A stretch of DNA of 6,730 bases from CAYNRE01 sp964399535 (lineage in GTDB: Bacteria > Planctomycetota > Planctomycetia > Pirellulales > CAYNRE01). Location of the stretch: contig CAYNRE010000012.1 in assembly GCA_964399535.1 (NCBI GenBank), positions 1 to 6,730 on the forward strand, in the 5' to 3' direction. The notes beneath the pieces are model-generated. The model saw only the letters and a list, made by a program, of their open reading frames with translations. It made no database searches and had not been told where the DNA came from. Of this stretch, positions 3,801-6,730 are shown piece after piece (the stretch's first letter is position 1; each line of letters starts with the position of its first letter). The translations under genes were made by a program, and so were the position numbers.

Positions 3801-6730
3801 ATTACCGTGGGAGACGAGGTCGAAGTCCTCCCGGGCGGGGCGCTTTTCGCCTCCGAGGTGCGGCTGGTCGTCGGCGTGGTTCATGCCGACGACGATGACC
3901 CCGCCGGAATCGTCGACGAAGTGTTTATAGGCGATCGGGCATTCGGCTTCTTCGGGGGGGATACGTTCGGCCTGGCCTTCAACGCCGGCCAGATTGGCCC
4001 GGAGATGCTGGCCGAGCAGTGGCAGGATGCGAACCAGTTCGAGTTGGAGCGCGTGCGAACTGGTTCCCCCCTGGCCATGGCCCCCAATCTGATGTCGCTC
4101 GTGGGCTGGGAGTATTTCCACGGGGCCGACGCCGCCGAAGAAACCATCGCCGGGCTGACCGATGCCCACCGGGCGCTGTCGAGCGTGCCGTTCGCCTGGG
4201 TCAAGACCTCGCGCTACGATACCCCGCTGGTTTATACCGACGGCGTTCCGATTCCCGTGGTGCCCAAAGAGGTGTCGCTGGGGGTCAGCGGTTACGGGCA
4301 GCTACTCGCCCTCGATGCCGCCTCGGCCGGCAACGCCAACCGCGAGCTTCTCGTCGGTTCCAGCTCGAGCGACCAGGAGCGGGCCGTTTGGGAGCGAATG
4401 TTGGTCGTCGAGGCGGTCAACACCAACAAGCTGATTCAAGTCGCCTACGACCGGCAAATCCCGGTCCTGACCATTACCCCCGAGAACCGCGACCAACTGG
4501 TGCCGCAACTCAATTTGCCGGAGTTGACCCTGGAATGGATCGCGCGGCTGCTCGACGCGGGAGAAACGATCACCACCTCGACCGAGGTGCTCATCATCAA
4601 TGACTGGGCCGGGGTCGGCATTCTGACGGCCAGCGGCGGCCACCTGATCTCGGGCGGACGGCTTGGCGGGCTGCCGAGCGGTTCGCTCGGGGGGGCGGTC
4701 ACCCAGGACCAGAATCGGCTCAAGTACTTTTGCCCCAGCGAAATCTCCGAAGACAACTCGCTCGGCGACGACCGCCGCCAGCCAGCGCGGCCGTTCGACC
4801 AGCCCGAGGATTGGCAGTTCGACGACGACGAGGGCGGGGGGACCAGCGAGGAACCCAACAACTTCATTCCCACCAGCGTTCCCGTCGATACGCCCATGCC
4901 AGGGGGCGGTGGGGGGCTGCTCAAACCGGCCGGCCCCGACACGGTGCGCACCCCCCCCAGACAGCAGACCCAAGCGGTGCAGCCCTCGACCGGCGCGCTG
5001 GTGCGCGAAATCGTCGACGTCGAACTGCCGGCCCAAGGCGTGCCGCTGGTCTTCAAGCGGCGGTACCAGTCCGACATCAACGAGGACCTGGGCCTGGGGG
5101 TCGGTTGGACCCACAACTATCTCGAGCGGCTCGTTCTGGAAGAAGACGGCGTGGTCGCCTGGTTCACCAGCACCAATCGCGAGCTCCGCTTTCAAACCGA
5201 CGACAACGGCAACTACATCTCGCCCGCCGAGTTGGCGGGCCGCTTGATGCTGAACGAAGACGGAACCTTTACCTACCTTCAGAAAGACGGGGGGGAATAT
5301 CGCTTCAACTCTCAGGGGCGACTCACCCAAATGGTCGATCGCTACGGCGCAGGCTTGGACCTGCTTTACAGCGGCGACCGCCTGACCTTGATCGTGAGCA
5401 ACGTTGAAACGCTGCGGTACCTGGCGCTGGGCTACGGAGCCGATGGAAACCTGACTTCGGTCTCCGATTTCACCGGACGCACCTGGTCGTTCGATTACCA
5501 GTTCATCGCCTCCGGGGTTACCGGAGAAAGTTATCAACTGCTGCGCTCGGTCGCGGCGCCAGGCGCCACCAGCGGCGAAACGCTGGTCACCAGCTACCAG
5601 TACATTCTTAGCAACGCCTCGTCCAACTCCACCACGGGGCTGCTGACCAGTATCACCGCCCCCGACGGCACCAGCGAGACCTATTCGTATTACCCCAACC
5701 GCGCCCTGTTCAATTACCAAGAGGCCAACGGCGGCCGCGGTACCTATTACTACAGCGGAGGAAAGTCGAACACCCGGTTCGTTAACGAGATCGGCGTCGT
5801 CACCGACTACGGCTACGACGAGATGGGGCACCTGACCCGAATTTCCCGCGCCGTCGGCCTGCCCGAAGCCACCACCACCAGCTACGTCTGGAACCGGGGC
5901 GACGTGATTCAGGAAACCGACAGCCTGGGCCGGGTCACCAGCTATCAGTACGACACCCGACATAACCTGACGAGCGTGACCAACCCCGCCGGCGAGACGT
6001 ATGCGTACACCTACAACAATTTCAGCAGTATCACCCTGGCGACCGATCCGCTTGGCCGCACGACCACCCATCAGTACGACGGACAGGGCAACCTGATTCG
6101 CACCACCGATGCCCTGGGGAACGTTACCAGCTTTACCCACGATGCGTACGGGCGGGTGCTGACCAAGACTTCGCCGCGGGGCAACGAGACGGAGCTGGTC
6201 GAAGGAGATTTCACCACTCGCTACGCCTACGAAGGGGCCGGGCTGCTGGTCTCGATTACCACCCCGCTGCCGACCTTTACGAATCTGTTTTACGACCTGC
6301 GCGGCAACCTGCTGGCGATCGACGACCCGAACGGCCACACCACGAGCGCCACCTACGACCGACTCGGCCGCCGGGTAACCTTGACCGACGCGCTGGGAAA
6401 CACCGAGCGGTTTTACTACGACCCATTGGGCCGGGTCGTGGCCCACGTCGACCGCGGCGGCCGTACCCTGGCCATCGAGTACGATCAGCCAGCCTCGACG
6501 ATTCGCCAGACCCAGCCCGACGGCACGGTGGTGTTCGACCGCTACGACCGGGCGGGCCGTTTGCGCACGCGCACCTTTGTGCTGGGGCCAACGACGTCGT
6601 TCGTCCACGACGGGGTCGACCGCCTGGTCCAGGTGGGCTACGCCGACGGCAGCCAGCATCGTTATCAGTACGATGATGGGGGCCGACTGGTGGTTAGCAC
6701 CGACAGCCTGGCAGCGCAGACCCGTTACGG
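681..6730 (+). CDS. Giant secreted/surface RHS (YD-repeat) protein with FG-GAP-like repeats and a transglutaminase-like domain; 3' end lies outside the window
   Basis: One open frame of 2016 codons runs to the edge without a stop. The frame is closed upstream by TGA at 606-608, and ATG 681 is the first ATG after it. Starting there keeps the whole planctomycete-type N-terminus, although no clear ribosome-binding site precedes it. Modules by residue: Arg-rich N-terminus with AECLEDRRLMA (1-41); five 49-residue FG-GAP/VCBS-like repeats (42-286); two Ig-like domains (290-485); two unnamed beta-rich modules (488-630, 635-766); a transglutaminase-like domain (771-910); a region recalled as typical of transglutaminase-RHS proteins (991-1330); a Gly/Pro/acidic linker (1331-1436); a DUF6531-like RHS N-terminal domain (1437-1535); then YD repeats. 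Only two cysteines occur (28 and 1351). RHS proteins commonly form a beta shell that carries a variable C-terminal effector, but the effector end is not visible here. Export or cell-surface location is inferred from the domains. The precise role is unknown: contact-dependent toxin, adhesin or structural surface protein are all possible. Confidence 0.9.
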   Translation, partial: MALREFHPPRLSRRRPRRTRPAARLAECLEDRRLMAIAPTPGFYDPVESQWFLKNSYGQGLSDETFDYGAPSSGWVPLVGDWDGSGTDTVGFYDPTKAQWFLKNSNSQGLSDATFFYGPEGSNWVPLVGDWDGDGSDSVGFYDPAAAQWFLKNSNSQGLSDATFFYGPEGSNWVPLAGDWNGDGSDSVGFYDPAAAQWFLKNSNGQGLSDATFFYGPEGSNWVPLVGDWDNNTSDTVGFFDPAEAAWFLKNVPAQGLSDLSFRYGPAGSSWKPLVGSWPSGSLDVEGPVLLAQLAADTGVSPGDGLTNNSTITGSALDDTGVTVFLAGLDDAPPVAYVDIRGDLFPNGTFTLTPARLAEIAGAPLADGLHTLHLVARDAAGNQTTLDLIWTQDTTLPNVPGFDLAPETDSAPVGDQITSISPVALVGQTSPGALVRLLGRGLQTVADQNGQFRLENVALAFGPNDLNVESYDDAGNRSQATGTITRPFQDSILAETAGPVARLELPIELGEHEGRKTISFEVGAAFDTGTVGAPLVDTFNVYLIDASGQTLADRGVQGTSFFAIDERGLSTAPAVSGVSVDAGRVTIDLTPWRGQGAAKLVFELLNADADLGSTVQVTGITTAVDPLAVVVPQPRPRRGTTLPQPMSDERFLETIVTDDVAILTDNLRFDPVQGLMTLDLRAVNNTSLTLGRDLAVSLGNLPAGAVVVDSFGLDGLGRPLISFAGALPEMGLPAGATSARLTVRVKLNNPQSDLFSPTFTVWARTAALEVFNQVRNAYDYEPYRGAKKGAEGVRDTGAGNAWDIASVLVGALRAEGLVAKHVQGTVEMPVDQLLNWVGARNADAAMAILQAAELDPVAILGSGEQTGQVVAFQFDHAWVSVDLALPGNPSRTVGIDPSFKQYSYQAGIPQIATQVPYDRDAYLSQSRPELAHEFYAQQVADYLAANLPGQQLSDVPYSGSLIPVEAERLVLGTLPFSLVGTSFASDEVPVQETYRVIVEVQTPGGGIFNLPPTTIVRRELSLPGDGRKNFQISLGSSQTTITVGDEVEVLPGGALFASEVRLVVGVVHADDDDPAGIVDEVFIGDRAFGFFGGDTFGLAFNAGQIGPEMLAEQWQDANQFELERVRTGSPLAMAPNLMSLVGWEYFHGADAAEETIAGLTDAHRALSSVPFAWVKTSRYDTPLVYTDGVPIPVVPKEVSLGVSGYGQLLALDAASAGNANRELLVGSSSSDQERAVWERMLVVEAVNTNKLIQVAYDRQIPVLTITPENRDQLVPQLNLPELTLEWIARLLDAGETITTSTEVLIINDWAGVGILTASGGHLISGGRLGGLPSGSLGGAVTQDQNRLKYFCPSEISEDNSLGDDRRQPARPFDQPEDWQFDDDEGGGTSEEPNNFIPTSVPVDTPMPGGGGGLLKPAGPDTVRTPPRQQTQAVQPSTGALVREIVDVELPAQGVPLVFKRRYQSDINEDLGLGVGWTHNYLERLVLEEDGVVAWFTSTNRELRFQTDDNGNYISPAELAGRLMLNEDGTFTYLQKDGGEYRFNSQGRLTQMVDRYGAGLDLLYSGDRLTLIVSNVETLRYLALGYGADGNLTSVSDFTGRTWSFDYQFIASGVTGESYQLLRSVAAPGATSGETLVTSYQYILSNASSNSTTGLLTSITAPDGTSETYSYYPNRALFNYQEANGGRGTYYYSGGKSNTRFVNEIGVVTDYGYDEMGHLTRISRAVGLPEATTTSYVWNRGDVIQETDSLGRVTSYQYDTRHNLTSVTNPAGETYAYTYNNFSSITLATDPLGRTTTHQYDGQGNLIRTTDALGNVTSFTHDAYGRVLTKTSPRGNETELVEGDFTTRYAYEGAGLLVSITTPLPTFTNLFYDLRGNLLAIDDPNGHTTSATYDRLGRRVTLTDALGNTERFYYDPLGRVVAHVDRGGRTLAIEYDQPASTIRQTQPDGTVVFDRYDRAGRLRTRTFVLGPTTSFVHDGVDRLVQVGYADGSQHRYQYDDGGRLVVSTDSLAAQTRY
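804..1538 (+). repeat. Five tandem 147-nt repeats encoding FG-GAP/VCBS-like units of 49 residues
   Basis: Copies start at 804, 951, 1098, 1245 and 1392, an exact 147-base period. Each begins GFYDP (GFFDP in the last), then QWFLKNS, QGLSD, a FxYG segment, W(V/K)PLVG and an acidic GDWDGDGSD turn. That turn has the DxDxDG spacing of calcium-binding loops in FG-GAP/VCBS beta-propeller repeats. Copies 3 and 4 are almost identical in DNA over their first 110 or so bases, with four differences, which points to recent duplication or gene conversion. The first and last copies have diverged most. The acidic turn is weakened in copy 4 (DWDNNTSD) and lost in copy 5 (SWPSGSLD). Five units would give only part of a seven-bladed propeller, so the fold of this set is uncertain. 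Confidence 0.9.
1548..2140 (+). other. Two tandem bacterial Ig-like domains (residues about 290-485)
   Basis: The first unit (about residues 290-391) has LAADTGVSPGDGLTNNSTITG, an L-DGLHTLHL strand and ARDAAGNQT near its end. The second (about 392-485) repeats the plan with a TSPGALVRLLG strand, DQNGQFRLENV, LNVESYDDAGNRS and a final TGTI. The closing A-DAAGN / DDAGN motif and the T-x-x-G-x-S/T-x-P-G strand are typical of Ig-like stalk domains in bacterial adhesins and giant surface proteins. They probably act as a spacer or adhesive stalk between the propeller-like repeats and the later modules. Confidence 0.6.
2991..3410 (+). other. Transglutaminase-like domain lacking the catalytic cysteine (residues about 771-910)
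   Basis: The segment has the layout of a bacterial transglutaminase-like fold: FNQVRNAYDYEPYRGAKKGA, then GAGNAWDIASVLVGALRAEG (the helix that normally carries the nucleophile), then a strand LVAKHVQGTVEMP. After an inserted NWVG...ADAAMAILQAA stretch come FDHAWVSVDL (catalytic-type His876) and VGIDPSFKQY (catalytic-type Asp896). In active members the nucleophile helix starts G-x-C-x-D; here the aligned position is Ala801 in GNAWD. The domain contains no cysteine at all. His and Asp are kept, so it may be an inactive binding or folding module. It may also belong to a known branch that lost the nucleophile, since I recall related RHS-linked sequences with GN-x-x-DQASLL. Confidence 0.7.
3651..4670 (+). 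other. Transglutaminase/RHS-associated region (residues about 991-1330)
   Basis: This stretch starts as a beta-rich domain (QETYRVIVEV, then TTIVRRELSLPGDGRKNFQI). It continues with a helical part (EMLAEQWQDANQFELERV) and GVPIPVVPKEVSLGVSG. It ends with SSDQERAVWERML, IPVLTITPENRDQLVPQL, a DAGETITTSTE segment and a closing W-GVGI...HLISGGRLGG. I recall the same order in other bacterial proteins that join a transglutaminase-like domain to RHS repeats, where it ends in a similar YLISGG-GG sequence. I know no enzymatic function for it. It probably belongs to the same functional block as the preceding domain. The recall cannot be verified here. Confidence 0.5.
4989..5285 (+). other. RHS N-terminal (DUF6531-like) domain (residues about 1437-1535)
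   Basis: The block opens with STGALVREIVDVELPAQG and PLVFKRRYQSD, followed by LGLGVGWTHNY. This matches the family's pattern of tG-v---D-xlpg-g-pl-xxR-Y-S ... lG-GW-h-y. It then runs through the strand pairs that lead into the first YD-like unit (YRFNSQGRL, residues 1540-1548). In known RHS proteins this domain forms the start of the beta-sheet shell. It follows directly on a linker rich in Gly, Pro and acidic residues, suggesting a flexible joint between the stalk part and the shell. Confidence 0.8.
5298..6730 (+). repeat. RHS/YD repeat region, continues beyond the window
   Basis: I count about 15 YD-type units of roughly 20 residues. Clear examples are YDEMGHLTRI, YDTRHNLTSV, YDGQGNLIRT, YDRLGRRVTLTDALGN, YDPLGRVVAHVDRGGR, YDRAGRLRT and YDDGGRLVVSTDSL. 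Each fits the x-Y-D-x-x-G-R/N-L-x-x-x-x-D-x-x-G pattern. In RHS and teneurin-type proteins these strands wind into a hollow cocoon. The DPxGRxxxG (PxxxxDPxGL) core motif that usually marks the end of the shell before a variable C-terminus is not reached. The closing part and any effector therefore lie to the right. Confidence 0.92.

Noticed and set aside
4302..6659. A 785-codon reading frame on the - strand
   Set aside because: Its codons are in exact register with the sense codons of the RHS gene. It stays open only because the sense gene avoids TTA, CTA and TCA there. Its translation is low-complexity Val/Gly/Ala-rich with no domain, while the + frame gives clear RHS and YD motifs.
681..6730. 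A frameshift or stop breaking the giant gene
   Set aside because: I read the frame codon by codon from 681 to 6730. No stop or loss of domain continuity was found.

Overview
The window is GC-rich and holds two protein-coding genes on the + strand, both cut by the window edges. The organism is probably a planctomycete of the Pirellulales or a related group. The main pointer is the Arg-rich N-terminus of the large gene, which ends in a motif of the type LExLExRxLM (here AECLEDRRLMA) near residues 26-36. That motif is typical of large exported planctomycete proteins. The absence of a convincing Shine-Dalgarno site fits but is not decisive. This taxonomic call is an inference from motif and composition.

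Layout: positions 1-368 encode the C-terminal end of a biotin-protein ligase (BirA type), a housekeeping enzyme. Positions 369-680 are a non-coding gap of about 310 bases with one clean 7-bp hairpin, a candidate -10 box and no gene. From 681 to the right edge runs one uninterrupted reading frame of 2016 complete codons with no stop, the N-terminal part of a giant secreted or surface protein.

I translated the giant protein by eye from end to end. Its modules in order are: an Arg-rich N-terminus with the planctomycete motif (1-41); five exact 49-residue FG-GAP/VCBS-like repeats (42-286); two bacterial Ig-like domains (about 290-485); two beta-rich modules I cannot name (about 488-630 and 635-766); a transglutaminase-like domain without the catalytic cysteine (about 771-910); a long region that I recall accompanying such domains in RHS proteins (about 991-1330); a Gly/Pro/Asp-rich linker (1331-1436); an RHS N-terminal domain resembling DUF6531 (about 1437-1535); and about 15 YD repeats running off the edge. 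The likely picture is an adhesive stalk and a transglutaminase-like module in front of an RHS/YD shell. In RHS proteins the shell often encloses a variable C-terminal effector, but that part lies beyond this window.

The two genes show no functional link. No RNA genes, insertion sequences, CRISPR arrays or attachment sites were seen. The long reading frames on the - strand are explained by codon bias in the giant gene and are not genes.
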